A stretch of DNA of 64,000 bases from Leptolyngbya sp. PCC 7375. Its GTDB lineage: Bacteria > Cyanobacteriota > Cyanobacteriia > Phormidesmidales > Phormidesmidaceae. The first letter of the stretch is position 1, and every line of letters starts with the position of its first letter. Position numbers and translations under genes: made by a program. The notes below the pieces were generated by a model that worked only from the letters and a program-made list of their open reading frames with translations, was not told the DNA's origin and searched no databases. Location: assembly GCF_000316115.1 (NCBI RefSeq), contig NZ_JH993797.1, positions 4,512,486 to 4,576,485 of the forward strand, read 5' to 3'. This document shows, piece by piece, positions 52,110 to 61,355 of the stretch.

Positions 52110-53612
52110 ATGACGCTACGTGAGTTACTGGCACAATTGCCCCCCGAGTTAGTGCCTGCTATTGATCATCCAGCCTTAGATCAAACTGTGACTGGGGTGT
52201 GCACCAACTCAAAAAAATGCCAACCGGGCAATTTGTTTATGGGTATGCCGGGGGCTCGCGTGGATGGGGGGGAGTTCTGGCCAGGTGCTTTGGAAAAGGG
52301 GGCGATCGCAGCCATCATCTCCCCCAGTGCCTTGCAAACGCAGCCTGCTACAGACCCGTCAAATTTACTCCTTCCCGTTCAAGATATGCCAAAGGCCTGC
52401 GGTGAGATCGCCGCTGCGTTTTATAACTATCCTGGTAAAACGCTCAAGCTGGTGGGAGTCACTGGCACCAATGGCAAAACCACCACCACCCATGTGATTG
52501 AGCACTTTCTCAATAGTGCTGATATGCCCACTGGGTTGCTTGGCACACTCTATACCCGCTGGCCCGGGCACCAAGAAATGGCTGTCCATACTACGCCGTT
52601 CCCCGTTGATTTACAGCGAGAGTTGGCTAACGTGGTTGGGGCAGGTTGTCAACACGCCATTATGGAAGTCAGCTCCCATGCTCTGGCTCAAAAGCGAGTA
52701 TGGGGTTGCCCCTTTGACGTGTCAGTGTTTACCAACCTCACCCAGGATCACCTCGACTATCACAAAGACTTAGACGACTATTTTGAAGCCAAGGCTCTCT
52801 TGTTTAACTCTGACTATTTAAAAGGTCGTGCCATCATTAATAGTCGAGATCCCTACGGCCAGAAACTGATTGACCGGCTTAGCGCTGACCAAGTTTGGAC
52901 CTATAACATCGACGATACAGCGGCTGACCTCCATACGACAGATCTGCACTACAGTGCAGCAGGTGTGAGTGGCAATCTCTTTACGCCAGTGGGTTCAGCC
53001 CCATTTACGTCTCCCTTGGTGGGTCGGTTTAACCTTGAGAATTTGCTGGCAGCAGCCGGTGCTGTACTTCATCTCGGGGGGGCTGTAGAGTCTCTGGTTA
53101 ATGCTCTGGCCACATTTAGCGGTGTGCCTGGTCGGATGGAGCGAGTGCAGGCTGACCCCAGTCAAGATATCAGCGTGATTGTGGACTATGCCCATACCCC
53201 CGATAGTTTGGAGAATGCTTTGCGAGCGGCCCGTCCGTTTATTTCAGGTCAGATGATTTGTGTATTTGGCTGTGGTGGTGATCGTGATCGCACCAAACGC
53301 CCTCAAATGGGACGAATTGCCTATGAGCTAGCTGACCGTGTTGTTATCACGTCCGATAATCCCCGTACTGAAGATCCCCAGCAGATTTTGGCTGATGTGG
53401 TAGCTGGGATTGAGGCTGATTTAGGTGAGGATGAAGTGATTTGCGATCGCGCTACCGCTATTCAACGAGCTATCCTCTCTGCTCAGCCGGGGGATGGGGT
53501 ATTAATTGCAGGTAAGGGGCATGAAAATTATCAAATTTTGGGTACCGAAAAAATTCATTTTGATGATCGCGAGCAGTCTCAACGAGCCCTCAAAATGCGT
53601 CTGACATCTTAG
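52110..53612 (+). CDS. murE: UDP-MurNAc-L-Ala-D-Glu:meso-diaminopimelate ligase
   Basis: Adds meso-diaminopimelate to the peptidoglycan precursor in the cytosol. It has 500 residues. ATP-binding GVTGTNGKTTTTHV near residue 115, MEVSSHAL near 187, the carbamylated-Lys region in YFEAKALLFN near 225, the Rossmann domain with VDYAHTPDSLENAL near 353, and DNPRTEDP near 410, whose DNPR motif selects diaminopimelate. It groups with alr and other wall genes only functionally. Confidence 0.96.
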   Translation: MTLRELLAQLPPELVPAIDHPALDQTVTGVCTNSKKCQPGNLFMGMPGARVDGGEFWPGALEKGAIAAIISPSALQTQPATDPSNLLLPVQDMPKACGEIAAAFYNYPGKTLKLVGVTGTNGKTTTTHVIEHFLNSADMPTGLLGTLYTRWPGHQEMAVHTTPFPVDLQRELANVVGAGCQHAIMEVSSHALAQKRVWGCPFDVSVFTNLTQDHLDYHKDLDDYFEAKALLFNSDYLKGRAIINSRDPYGQKLIDRLSADQVWTYNIDDTAADLHTTDLHYSAAGVSGNLFTPVGSAPFTSPLVGRFNLENLLAAAGAVLHLGGAVESLVNALATFSGVPGRMERVQADPSQDISVIVDYAHTPDSLENALRAARPFISGQMICVFGCGGDRDRTKRPQMGRIAYELADRVVITSDNPRTEDPQQILADVVAGIEADLGEDEVICDRATAIQRAILSAQPGDGVLIAGKGHENYQILGTEKIHFDDREQSQRALKMRLTS

Positions 53613-53755
53613 TCAGAGATTTATTAGTTACGGTAGTAAAACTCCGTGCTAGTACGGAAAGTTAAGTGGAAATACCCATTTATCTAACATTCTCCTTAAC
53701 TACCCTAGGAGCATAGATCATGATCTAATACGCCTTGGGGCACTTTAGAGCCATT

Positions 53756-54499
53756 ATGGACGCTTCTACGCTAAAGCCATCTCCATTAACTACGTCCTTT
53801 GTGGCATCGATAACACCCCCATGTACTTCAGAGGTTGACTCCCAGTTTCTTAAAACTGCTGCCCAAGAACTCAATAATCCGGTTACAACCATTAAAACAG
53901 CGCTCACACTGCTTAATTCGTCGAGCCTAAGACCAAAACAGCGTGAGCGTTATCTACATATGATTGGCCAAGCTTGCGATCGGCAAAGTCATCTGATTAA
54001 TAGCGTGTTTAGGTTGCTAGAACTACAGCTCACACCTCAGTCGATGGTGCTCGACAATGTGCAACTGTGGGATTTAGTTCCTGGCGTGGTCAGTACCTAT
54101 CAACCTTTGGCCACAGAGTACAATATTTCATTGGCTTACACGGTATCGAGTCATTTGCCGTCCGTATTGGCGATTGAGTCCCACCTCAAACAGGTGCTGG
54201 TGAGTTTGCTGAGTAACAGCATTCGATTCACGGACACGGGGGGACGAATTTGGGTGACCGCTCAGCAGCGTAAGGATGGCAAAATTGCTCTGGTTGTTCA
54301 AGATAGTGGGTGTGGTATTCCGCCTTCAATGCTGTCCCAGGTCTTTGATTCGTTTTATCGCAACACGTCTGAAGGTAGTGGTCTGGGGCTCACGCTGGTC
54401 CAACAGTTATTAATCCACTGTGGTGCTTCAATTTCTGTCAGCAGCACACCTGGCAAAGGAACCGCATTTACAATTTTGCTAGCAGTTGCTCCTGATTAG
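53756..54499 (+). CDS. Sensor histidine kinase-like protein lacking the phospho-acceptor His
   Basis: A 247-residue soluble protein with a HisKA-like dimerisation domain and an HATPase domain but no sensor domain. In the H-box the sequence is FLKTAAQELNNPVTTIKTAL, with Q37 where the phosphorylated His normally precedes Glu. The ATP side looks intact: LVSLLSNSIRFTD (N-box), VQDSGCGIPPSML (G1), FDSFYR (F) and GSGLGLTL (G2). The ATG at 53756 is preferred over TTG 53735. It may be a pseudokinase or a partner that modulates another kinase. No response regulator is adjacent. Confidence 0.85.
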   Translation: MDASTLKPSPLTTSFVASITPPCTSEVDSQFLKTAAQELNNPVTTIKTALTLLNSSSLRPKQRERYLHMIGQACDRQSHLINSVFRLLELQLTPQSMVLDNVQLWDLVPGVVSTYQPLATEYNISLAYTVSSHLPSVLAIESHLKQVLVSLLSNSIRFTDTGGRIWVTAQQRKDGKIALVVQDSGCGIPPSMLSQVFDSFYRNTSEGSGLGLTLVQQLLIHCGASISVSSTPGKGTAFTILLAVAPD

Positions 54500-54574
54500 T
54501 CCGATGAATACTCTATAGGGCAGTTATGATAAACCCTATATGGCAAGTACAAATCTGAGAGAACTTGCCTTTTG

Positions 54575-55477
54575 ATGACTGTGTTAGAGAGTGTTCACAT
54601 CCAAAACTTTCGTTGTCTCCGGGATGTCACCCTGGAACTGGGGTCATTTACAGTGTTTGTTGGTCCTAATGCTTCCGGGAAAAGTGCGATCGCGGAAGCT
54701 CTGACGATGACATCTTCAATACATGAGTCAATTCCTGCCAGTGATTACTGGCGGAGAGAGGTTCGGCCACTGTGGTCAATTTCTCCGAATCTAGATAAGC
54801 TATCCGACAAACCAAATATTTTAGGGGGGACTCGGTCTAAGTATGTCTTTGACTTACAATCCTTGCGTCGACCACAGATCGCTAATGAAGCATGGACTTT
54901 AAGTGCAACAGGCATCAATCTTGCCAATCTTTTCAATACCCTTTCAAGACCTAATCAAGAAAAATTTGTAGCAGAATTTACGCTATTAGTTCCCATGTAC
55001 TCTGACATCAAGGTTAGAGCACACAAAGGGGATACTCGCCTACAGTTTCTGGATCGTTGGCAAGAAGATTTATGGTACGAGCCCGAACAAGTATCGGATG
55101 GAACTATCCTTACTGCTGCATTAATTGCTTTAGGCTTTCAGAAGAAACCACCAACTCTCGCTGTCATTGAAGATCCAGACAGGGGGTTACATCCCTATCT
55201 TCAGCGACATGCTGTTGAAATGCTACGTAAGTTGAGTAAAGGTGAATTAGGGAACGAGCCTATTCAAGTAGTTTGTACAACTCATTCCAAAGCATTTCTA
55301 GATTGTTTAGAGCCAGAAGAGGTAATCTTTATTCGACGTAGTCGTGAAACAGGTGAAACTCAAGTTCAGAAGGCTCCTACGGACAACCCAAACTGGAATA
55401 AAGTTTATGACCAATTCCAAAACTCCCTGGGCAGTATGTGGCTGACAGGTACGCTTGGTGGGGTGCCTGGGATTTAG
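54575..55477 (+). CDS. AAA ATPase (AAA_21/OLD-like), first gene of a two-gene module
   Basis: A 300-residue RecF/OLD-type ABC ATPase. SVHIQNFRCLRDVTLELG, then the Walker A VGPNASGKSAIAEAL near residue 30, the signature-like EPEQVSDGTILTAALIAL near 170, the Walker B LAVIEDPDRGLHPYLQ near 200 and VVCTTHSKAFLDCL near 230. There is no fused Toprim domain; instead the next gene, 2 bases downstream, encodes a DUF4276/Toprim-like protein. Start at ATG 54575 rather than TTG 54572. The pair resembles a split OLD/Gabija-style module, many of which act against phage, but that is inference. Confidence 0.88.
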   Translation: MTVLESVHIQNFRCLRDVTLELGSFTVFVGPNASGKSAIAEALTMTSSIHESIPASDYWRREVRPLWSISPNLDKLSDKPNILGGTRSKYVFDLQSLRRPQIANEAWTLSATGINLANLFNTLSRPNQEKFVAEFTLLVPMYSDIKVRAHKGDTRLQFLDRWQEDLWYEPEQVSDGTILTAALIALGFQKKPPTLAVIEDPDRGLHPYLQRHAVEMLRKLSKGELGNEPIQVVCTTHSKAFLDCLEPEEVIFIRRSRETGETQVQKAPTDNPNWNKVYDQFQNSLGSMWLTGTLGGVPGI

Positions 55478-55479
55478 AT

Positions 55480-56160
55480 ATGACGGCAGTTTGTATGGTG
55501 GTCCATGCTGAAGGACCCGGAGATTTGGGCACGCCTATCTGGGACCTATCTCCTAAGGATTCATTACAACCAGATGATCTGGGTCCAGCTCACATTATCG
55601 TGCAGCGCATTTTGACTGAAGATGCTCAAATCCCTGCACCGGCAATCGATTTTATGGAACCTCTGCGAACTAAAACCGGTGCTCGTGCACGGGGTAGCCA
55701 ACTGCTGAAGTCTAGTATTCTCGATGAGATTCTCGCAGGATGGCTTTTGGCACCGCCATTAATTATTTTGCTCGTGGATAGTGATGATCAACCACCGTCA
55801 GAACGTGCTTCGATCTTGGAAGCGGCGCTTGAGAGAAATTCGTTGGCAGGAGCCGTTGGTGTTGCTGTTAGGGAATTTGAATCTTGGCTCATTGCCGATG
55901 CTAAAGCGATTCGCCAGGTAATTGGAAGTGAGGTTCGCCATGACTTCCAATCGCCTGAAACTTTAGCTTGTGGTGAGGCTAAGCAAAATCTACAGAAATG
56001 GATTCAAGACATTGCCCATCCATCTCGACAACTAACTGATATTCGTCGAGAGTTGGCCAATGCTATGAACTTAGACTTGGTGGCAAAGCTGTGTCCTTCC
56101 TTTAAAGCATTCCGCCAAGCATTATTAGCACTTGATGCTCAGCATGCAAAGGTAAAATAA
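55480..56160 (+). CDS. DUF4276 (Toprim-like) protein, partner of the AAA ATPase
   Basis: A 226-residue protein. The start is ATG 55480, 2 bases after the ATPase stop; the longer frame begins inside that gene and is rejected. The Toprim-type acidic residues appear as VHAEGPGDLG near residue 8, IILLVDSDDQPPSE near 95 and REFESWLIADAKAI near 130. The tail has a predicted helical region (LANAMNLDLVAKLCPSFKAFRQAL). DUF4276 proteins are usually found next to AAA_21 ATPases and belong to the OLD-type Toprim group. A nuclease role driven by the ATPase is inferred. Confidence 0.88.
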   Translation: MTAVCMVVHAEGPGDLGTPIWDLSPKDSLQPDDLGPAHIIVQRILTEDAQIPAPAIDFMEPLRTKTGARARGSQLLKSSILDEILAGWLLAPPLIILLVDSDDQPPSERASILEAALERNSLAGAVGVAVREFESWLIADAKAIRQVIGSEVRHDFQSPETLACGEAKQNLQKWIQDIAHPSRQLTDIRRELANAMNLDLVAKLCPSFKAFRQALLALDAQHAKVK

Positions 56161-56167
56161 ACCTCGT

Positions 56168-56395
56168 CTACTCGGATTCATCTGGCCGCAAGGTTTCGAT
56201 CAATAGCTGAGCTTGCTGTTGTTTTTCTTGTAGAAAACTGTCGCATTTTTTCAATTCGGTGACGGCCTTCTCAAACTGCTCAAAAATATCAGCCAGGGGT
56301 AGATCGCCCGTTTCTAAATCAGTAATGATGGCCTCAACCTGTTCAACAGAGGCTTCGTAATTCCAATTGTTATCAGATTTTTTGGCTCTAGGCAT
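56168..56395 (-). CDS. xseB: Exodeoxyribonuclease VII small subunit
   Basis: A 75-residue helical subunit that assembles on XseA to degrade single-stranded DNA. SVEQVEAIITDLETGDLPLADIFEQFEKAV is the family core, followed by KCDSFLQEKQQQAQLLIE. It lies 90 bases after xseA in the same direction, the usual arrangement. It ends 7 bases before the convergent DUF4276 gene. Confidence 0.93.
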   Translation of the reverse strand: MPRAKKSDNNWNYEASVEQVEAIITDLETGDLPLADIFEQFEKAVTELKKCDSFLQEKQQQAQLLIETLRPDESE

Positions 56396-56485
56396 AGTGA
56401 GTTAGTGGTAGCACTGACGAGATGATGAAATTCTGGTGGCCCTCAGTTAATCGCATGACTTGCAAAGTTATGAGGATGAACAACC

Positions 56486-57718
56486 TCAAGATTTCGCTTC
56501 CTCAGTAACGCTGAGAACTTCTGCTTCGATTTCCCCCTGGCCAAGCTGGACAGAAATATGGTCGCCAGGGGAAAGGCTACTTGCTTGGTTAACCACATCT
56601 CCAGCTGTTGCTCGGACGAGTGCATAGCCCCGTCGCAAAACAGCTGCTGGATCTAGAGTGACGAGTTTTTCGCTGAGGAGCTGGTGTTGATGCTGTGCTG
56701 TTTGTAATCGCTGAGTTAGTGCTTTAATCAATCGCTGGGTGCGCCAATCTTGGGCTTGCTTTGCTTGGGCTAACTGGCTTTGGGGCTGTAGTCGCTGTAG
56801 TCGTAGATAGAGCTGTTGTAGATCTTGCTTATGTTGAAAAAGCCGTGTGCCAGTGGCTTGAGCTAGTCGCTGGAGTTGCTGCCCTTGGGCGTAGCGTAAA
56901 TCCCTCAGGGCTGGCACAATTTGTTCTGCAGCCGCTGTCGGTGTGTGGGCGTAAACGTCAGCGACTAAATCGGCCAGGGACTCATCCCGCTCATGGCCAA
57001 TGCCCGTAATGACTGGGATTGGGCAGGTTGCGATCGCACGTACCACTCTCTCATCATCAAAACACACCAAATCCTCGACGGCACCACCCCCCCGTCCAAG
57101 GAGTAAGACATCAGCTCGCCCATCAATGCCAACACGCTCAATGGCTTGAGCAATAGACCTAGGGGCTTGTTCCCCTTGCACCATGGCCGGTGACAACAGC
57201 ACGTTTAAGCCAGGATGTCTCTGATTCAAGGTTTCCTGAATATCCCCCCAAGCTGCAGCCTTTGGGGAGGTGACCACGGCAATACAGGTTGGTAAAGCGG
57301 GTAGCGGTCGTTTACGCGCCTCATCAAACAAACCTTCACTAGCTAAGCGATTGCGCAGTTGACGATAGCGCAATGCCTGAAGACCAGCACCAGCAGGCAA
57401 TACCTGCCAGGTAGTTAACTGATAACTACCGCGTTTGGGATAAACCTTGAGCTGCCCCAGCACCACGACTTGTTCACCCACCGTGGGTATAACGTTGAGT
57501 TTGGGCAACTGACTACGCCAAACCACAGCGTTGAGTGTGGCCGACCCGTCAGTTTCTTGCAATGAGAAAAAACACCCACTCCCATGGTTTCGAGCACTAG
57601 AAACTTCGCCAATTACCCAAACATTGCGCAGGTTTTCATCCCCCTCCAGCAGCAGCTGAATATACTCGGTGACACCAGCCACACTAATCGCTTTAAAGTC
57701 CAACGCTTCCGTTGCCAT
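56486..57718 (-). CDS. xseA: Exodeoxyribonuclease VII large subunit
   Basis: Catalytic subunit of exonuclease VII, 410 residues. An OB-fold comes first (NVWVIGEVSSARNHGSGCFFSLQE near 33), then the catalytic domain with AVVTSPKAAAWGDIQ near 147, LLGRGGGAVEDLVCFDDERVVRAI near 206, and TGIGHERDESLADLVADVYAHTPTAAAE near 235. A Gln-rich coiled coil (about 270-340) and a C-terminal RGYALVRATAGDVV segment end it. xseB follows. Confidence 0.95.
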   Translation of the reverse strand: MATEALDFKAISVAGVTEYIQLLLEGDENLRNVWVIGEVSSARNHGSGCFFSLQETDGSATLNAVVWRSQLPKLNVIPTVGEQVVVLGQLKVYPKRGSYQLTTWQVLPAGAGLQALRYRQLRNRLASEGLFDEARKRPLPALPTCIAVVTSPKAAAWGDIQETLNQRHPGLNVLLSPAMVQGEQAPRSIAQAIERVGIDGRADVLLLGRGGGAVEDLVCFDDERVVRAIATCPIPVITGIGHERDESLADLVADVYAHTPTAAAEQIVPALRDLRYAQGQQLQRLAQATGTRLFQHKQDLQQLYLRLQRLQPQSQLAQAKQAQDWRTQRLIKALTQRLQTAQHQHQLLSEKLVTLDPAAVLRRGYALVRATAGDVVNQASSLSPGDHISVQLGQGEIEAEVLSVTEEAKS

Positions 57719-57825
57719 CGATATTGCTTAAACCTCCACAGCCCCCGATCTTAATCTCTATGAAATGAGCACAAAACCTTTACCCTACTCCCTAGATTAT
57801 TTGAACAAATAAACAGTAATTTAAT

Positions 57826-57839
57826 AGTACATTTGTATG
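57826..57839 (+). promoter_or_regulatory. Candidate LexA-type box upstream of recA
   Basis: AGTACATTTGTATG matches the cyanobacterial/Gram-positive-like RGTACNNNDGTWCB LexA consensus except that the second-half C is T. It lies 140 bases before the recA ATG. A TACAAT hexamer (57849-57854) follows as a possible -10. LexA control of recA is not general in cyanobacteria, so this is only a candidate. Confidence 0.3.
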
Positions 57840-57978
57840 TTTTCGAGGTACAATCACAAAGTTGGGCATGATGTCCTTATAAAGACCCATTGATTAGCCC
57901 GATCCAGCATGATTGGCGCACAGTCTGGGAGCTTATAATTGCTGAACTTGGCCAAATTTATCCCACCCCTTAGGCAGC

Positions 57979-59067
57979 ATGGCAAAAACATCCACCGAAA
58001 GTAACGAGCGCAAAAAAGCGTTAGATATGGTGCTCAATCAAATTGAGCGCAACTTTGGTAAAGGTACCATCATGCGCCTTGGGGATGCGCAGCGTATGAA
58101 AGTGGAGACCATCCCCACTGGAGCCATGACGTTGGATCTGGCCTTAGGTGGCGGATTGCCTAAAGGCCGAATTATTGAGATTTATGGGCCAGAGAGTTCA
58201 GGTAAAACGACGCTGGCCCTGCATGCGATCGCGGAGGCTCAAAAACAAGGCGGTGTAGCAGCTTTTGTAGATGCTGAACATGCTCTTGATCCCGTTTATG
58301 CTGGTGCTCTTGGCGTCAATATCGATGACCTCCTGGTTTCCCAGCCTGATACCGGAGAAGCTGCTTTAGAAATTGTGGATCAGCTGGTGCGGTCCTCAGC
58401 GGTTGACTTAGTGGTGATCGACTCTGTGGCTGCCCTAGTCCCCCGTGCTGAAATCGAAGGGGAAATGGGCGATGCCCACGTAGGTTTGCAGGCGCGATTG
58501 ATGAGCCAGGCCTTACGTAAAATCACCGGGAATATTGGTAAGTCTGGCTGCACTGTTATTTTCCTCAATCAGCTACGTCTCAAGATTGGTGTGACCTACG
58601 GTAATCCTGAAACTACCACTGGAGGCAATGCCCTTAAGTTTTATGCATCTGTGCGGCTAGACATTCGCCGTATTCAAACACTCAAAAAAGGTAATGATCA
58701 ATTTGGCATTCGCGCTAAAGTCAAAGTCGCCAAGAATAAAATTGCTCCTCCTTTCAAAATCGGTGAATTTGACATCATTTTTGGTGAAGGCATCTCCACA
58801 CTAGGTTGTATTGTCGATCTTGCAGAAGAAAATAACATTCTGATCCGCAAGGGAGCTTGGTATAGCTACAAGGGAGAAAATATCAGTCAGGGTCGTGACA
58901 ATGCCATTCGCTATTTATCCGATAATCCAGAGGTTTCGACTGATATTGAGCAAAAGCTACGTCAGACGCTACAGATTGGTGATGATTCAGTAGCACCAGT
59001 TGACGTTGTTGATGAATCAGCAGCCCCCGAACCTACAAAAAACACTGCTAAAAAGGGTAAGTCATAG
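57979..59067 (+). CDS. recA: Recombinase RecA
   Basis: Strand-exchange ATPase of homologous recombination, 362 residues. Walker A GPESSGKTTLALHAI near residue 74, LVVIDSVAALVPRAEIEGEMGD near 148, loop 1/2 regions QLRLKIGVTYGNPETTTGG near 201, and the ATP-cap LKFYASVRLDIRR. The C-terminal tail (VDVVDESAAPEPTKNTAKKGKS) is variable. It is separate from xseA, which it faces divergently across a 260-base spacer. Confidence 0.97.
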   Translation: MAKTSTESNERKKALDMVLNQIERNFGKGTIMRLGDAQRMKVETIPTGAMTLDLALGGGLPKGRIIEIYGPESSGKTTLALHAIAEAQKQGGVAAFVDAEHALDPVYAGALGVNIDDLLVSQPDTGEAALEIVDQLVRSSAVDLVVIDSVAALVPRAEIEGEMGDAHVGLQARLMSQALRKITGNIGKSGCTVIFLNQLRLKIGVTYGNPETTTGGNALKFYASVRLDIRRIQTLKKGNDQFGIRAKVKVAKNKIAPPFKIGEFDIIFGEGISTLGCIVDLAEENNILIRKGAWYSYKGENISQGRDNAIRYLSDNPEVSTDIEQKLRQTLQIGDDSVAPVDVVDESAAPEPTKNTAKKGKS

Positions 59068-59106
59068 CGAGCCTATCCTCCTTGAACCACTGATTTTTGG
59101 AAAGCC

Positions 59107-59727
59107 TTAATGTAAGGTTCTGCCTCCCTCTGAGCTGTCTACTTCTGGTTCAAGGGTTGATGGATTGTCGCCTTGGCTGGTGTGGGTACCACCTTGGCTA
59201 GCATGGGGAACACCTTGACTGGCGGGGCCACAGATAAAGAAATAGAACAGTGAACTGCCAATGCGGATGCGATCGCCATCACGCAGTGTATATACGCGCT
59301 TTAGTTTTTCGCCATTAACGTAGGTTCCGTTAGTGCTTTCTAGATCAGAAATGATAAAGCCTTGATCTGGACTGTACTGCAAGGCCGCGTGGCATCGAGA
59401 TAGACGCTTATCTAGCACTGCAAGATCTGATTGGCGAGGATCTCGACCAATAGTCCATAAACTGTCTTTGGAATAGAGACTTTTGGATTTGCCACTTGCC
59501 AGATTGCTGATTATATAGACTTGCTGATCGCAAATCATGCCTTGAATATAGCTAGGAATCTGCGATGCGTTATTCGCATCAATCGCAAGCATGTCATCCA
59601 ATAGCTTGCGATCACCTTCATATAACTTAGAGAACGCTTGAAACAGACCTAGCTTAGACTCAGCCTCTGCTTCATCTTCAGCTGCGAACATCATGCGATA
59701 TTCAGCTAGGTGGTTTGGATAAGCCAT
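59107..59727 (-). CDS. FHA domain protein
   Basis: A 206-residue soluble protein with an FHA phosphothreonine-binding domain at about 80-170: WTIGRDPRQSDLAVLDKRLSRCHAAL with the Arg and Ser-Arg-His ligands, then DLESTNGTYVNGEKL. A helical region comes first (EAEAESKLGLFQAFSKLYEGD). The C-terminus has SQG repeats (PASQGVPHASQGGTHTSQG) of low complexity. It likely reads a Ser/Thr kinase signal, but no kinase is nearby. Confidence 0.9.
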   Translation of the reverse strand: MAYPNHLAEYRMMFAAEDEAEAESKLGLFQAFSKLYEGDRKLLDDMLAIDANNASQIPSYIQGMICDQQVYIISNLASGKSKSLYSKDSLWTIGRDPRQSDLAVLDKRLSRCHAALQYSPDQGFIISDLESTNGTYVNGEKLKRVYTLRDGDRIRIGSSLFYFFICGPASQGVPHASQGGTHTSQGDNPSTLEPEVDSSEGGRTLH

Positions 59728-60033
59728 AAAAGTTCAAATAGAACGTTTCGTTTGAGCCCGATTAATAATGAAGTGACGATATGGATTCAAAAAATGGATC
59801 TCCAACTCCAGTATTCTTCAGAACCTGAGGAATATGGGGAGCGCCAACGTATTTCTATGAAACTTTGAACTTGACTGGAATAATTATGAAAAGTTGATTA
59901 ATCGTCCGGATAAAACGAGCTGAACTTGAATAGCAGTTTTTACTTTTACCGTATAGTTTATTCTCAAAACTATTATTAGTTTGAGTCCTGCATTTGCAAC
60001 AGCTTTAAAGGATAGTGATCTTGGCAATAAACC
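59728..60033. other. 306-bp spacer between the FHA and hydrolase genes
   Basis: Contains no gene, repeat or RNA that I can support. AT-rich with scattered short T-runs; it should hold the promoter of the FHA gene. Confidence 0.55.
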
Positions 60034-60948
60034 CTAACTTAAAAACTCTATTAGCTCACGATTAACGCTATTGGGTGCTTCTTGCTGGATCCAATGACCA
60101 CAGTCAGGAATAGACCGCCTAGTACATTTTTCTATTGATAATGCATCAGAAAAAATACCTGTAGCGGGTACAAGATTGTCATCTTCTCCCCACATTAAAA
60201 GTGTGGGCGATGCAATTGCAAGTGTAGAGAGTCTTGAGGGGGTGAACCAATCATTTAGCCAATCATTCAAGCTAAAACAGTGACGCACATGTTGTAAAAC
60301 AGCTGGAATGACACCAGGCTTTTGTAGTGCAGCCTGATATAGATCAGTATTAGCTTGAGTAAACGCGCTTTTTCTAACGGCTTGTTGTTGAAAGAGATAC
60401 TTCAGTAGAGAAGGCAAATTCTCTTTGATTAACCACTGGGGCAAACCAGGCGTTTGTAGCGCTAATAGGTGCCAGTTTCGCTGTAGGTGCTCCCAGCTAT
60501 TAGCAAGTCCATGACTCAGGGCAGATTGCCAGCGCTGAGGAGTGCTGAGTACAGCTAATCTGTCTACGCTTTTAGGAAACCGATGTGCAAGATTCCAAGC
60601 GATGGCACCGCCCCAATCATGCCCAACAATATGGGCCTTGTTATAGCCTAATGAGTGGATTAATGCATGAATATCAGAGCTGAGTGTATCCAAGTCATAG
60701 CCAAGTCTTGGCTTATCAGAGTCGTTATAGCCCCTCAAATCAGGTACGACTACCTTAAAGTGTCGAGATAAGTAGGGTAATTGATGCCGCCAAGAATACC
60801 AAAACTCAAATAAGCCGTGGAGCAAAATTAAGAGCTTGCCACTGCCTTGAGTTACGTAATGGAGCTGCACCGAATTTGCTTTGACGTATTTATGTTCCCA
60901 ACTCAACGGTGCGACTCCAAACCAAGTAACTAAATTGACAGCATCCAA
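60034..60948 (-). CDS. Alpha/beta hydrolase (epoxide hydrolase-like)
   Basis: A 304-residue hydrolase. Oxyanion motif HGLFEFWYSWRHQ near 44, VVPDLRGYNDSDKP near 68, the nucleophile elbow VGHDWGGAIAWNLA near 108 with Asp as nucleophile, a helical cap, LLMWGEDDNLVPA near 252 and the catalytic His in IPDCGHWIQQEAPN near 280. The GHDWGG elbow and HGLFEF place it with epoxide hydrolases and haloalkane dehalogenases. Substrate unknown. Confidence 0.9.
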   Translation of the reverse strand: MDAVNLVTWFGVAPLSWEHKYVKANSVQLHYVTQGSGKLLILLHGLFEFWYSWRHQLPYLSRHFKVVVPDLRGYNDSDKPRLGYDLDTLSSDIHALIHSLGYNKAHIVGHDWGGAIAWNLAHRFPKSVDRLAVLSTPQRWQSALSHGLANSWEHLQRNWHLLALQTPGLPQWLIKENLPSLLKYLFQQQAVRKSAFTQANTDLYQAALQKPGVIPAVLQHVRHCFSLNDWLNDWFTPSRLSTLAIASPTLLMWGEDDNLVPATGIFSDALSIEKCTRRSIPDCGHWIQQEAPNSVNRELIEFLS

Positions 60949-61013
60949 TTAACTGGGTGCCGCCTTATATTTGTATCACAAGCAACTAAAGCTTGTGTTT
61001 TCTAGCTGGCCAC

Positions 61014-61355
61014 TTAAGCAGAACGATAAGCAACCTGATACTCAACGGGCTGAATCCGGTACTTCACCAGATTAGCTAGCTCTTGCAGCTGATTAATTGC
61101 TTCAGCGCCCTCTAGTTTCATTAATTCGCGATCATCACGCATTTCTGTCCACGTAATACCGTAATCTGAAACCAAAAAACGAATCAGATGGTCATTGCCG
61201 AGGCTGACCATGAATGATGCACTATTGAGCTGATCACCGCATGTATAACAGGACGCTAAATAGCCTTGATTCTCAAGGACAATTGCTAGCGCTTTCAGGT
61301 TTAGGACCAAATCTTTTACGAATTGGCGGTGCTGCTCTGCAAGTCGAACAAACAT
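61014..61355 (-). CDS. Conserved hypothetical protein (small, cyanobacterial)
   Basis: A 113-residue soluble protein with no recognised domain. Features are an N-terminal helix (AEQHRQFVKDLVLNLKALAIVLE), a CYTCG pair near residue 37 and a helical tail (AINQLQELANLVKYRI). GGAGAACG, six bases or so ahead of the ATG at 61355, supports the start. Confidence 0.72.
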   Translation of the reverse strand: MFVRLAEQHRQFVKDLVLNLKALAIVLENQGYLASCYTCGDQLNSASFMVSLGNDHLIRFLVSDYGITWTEMRDDRELMKLEGAEAINQLQELANLVKYRIQPVEYQVAYRSA

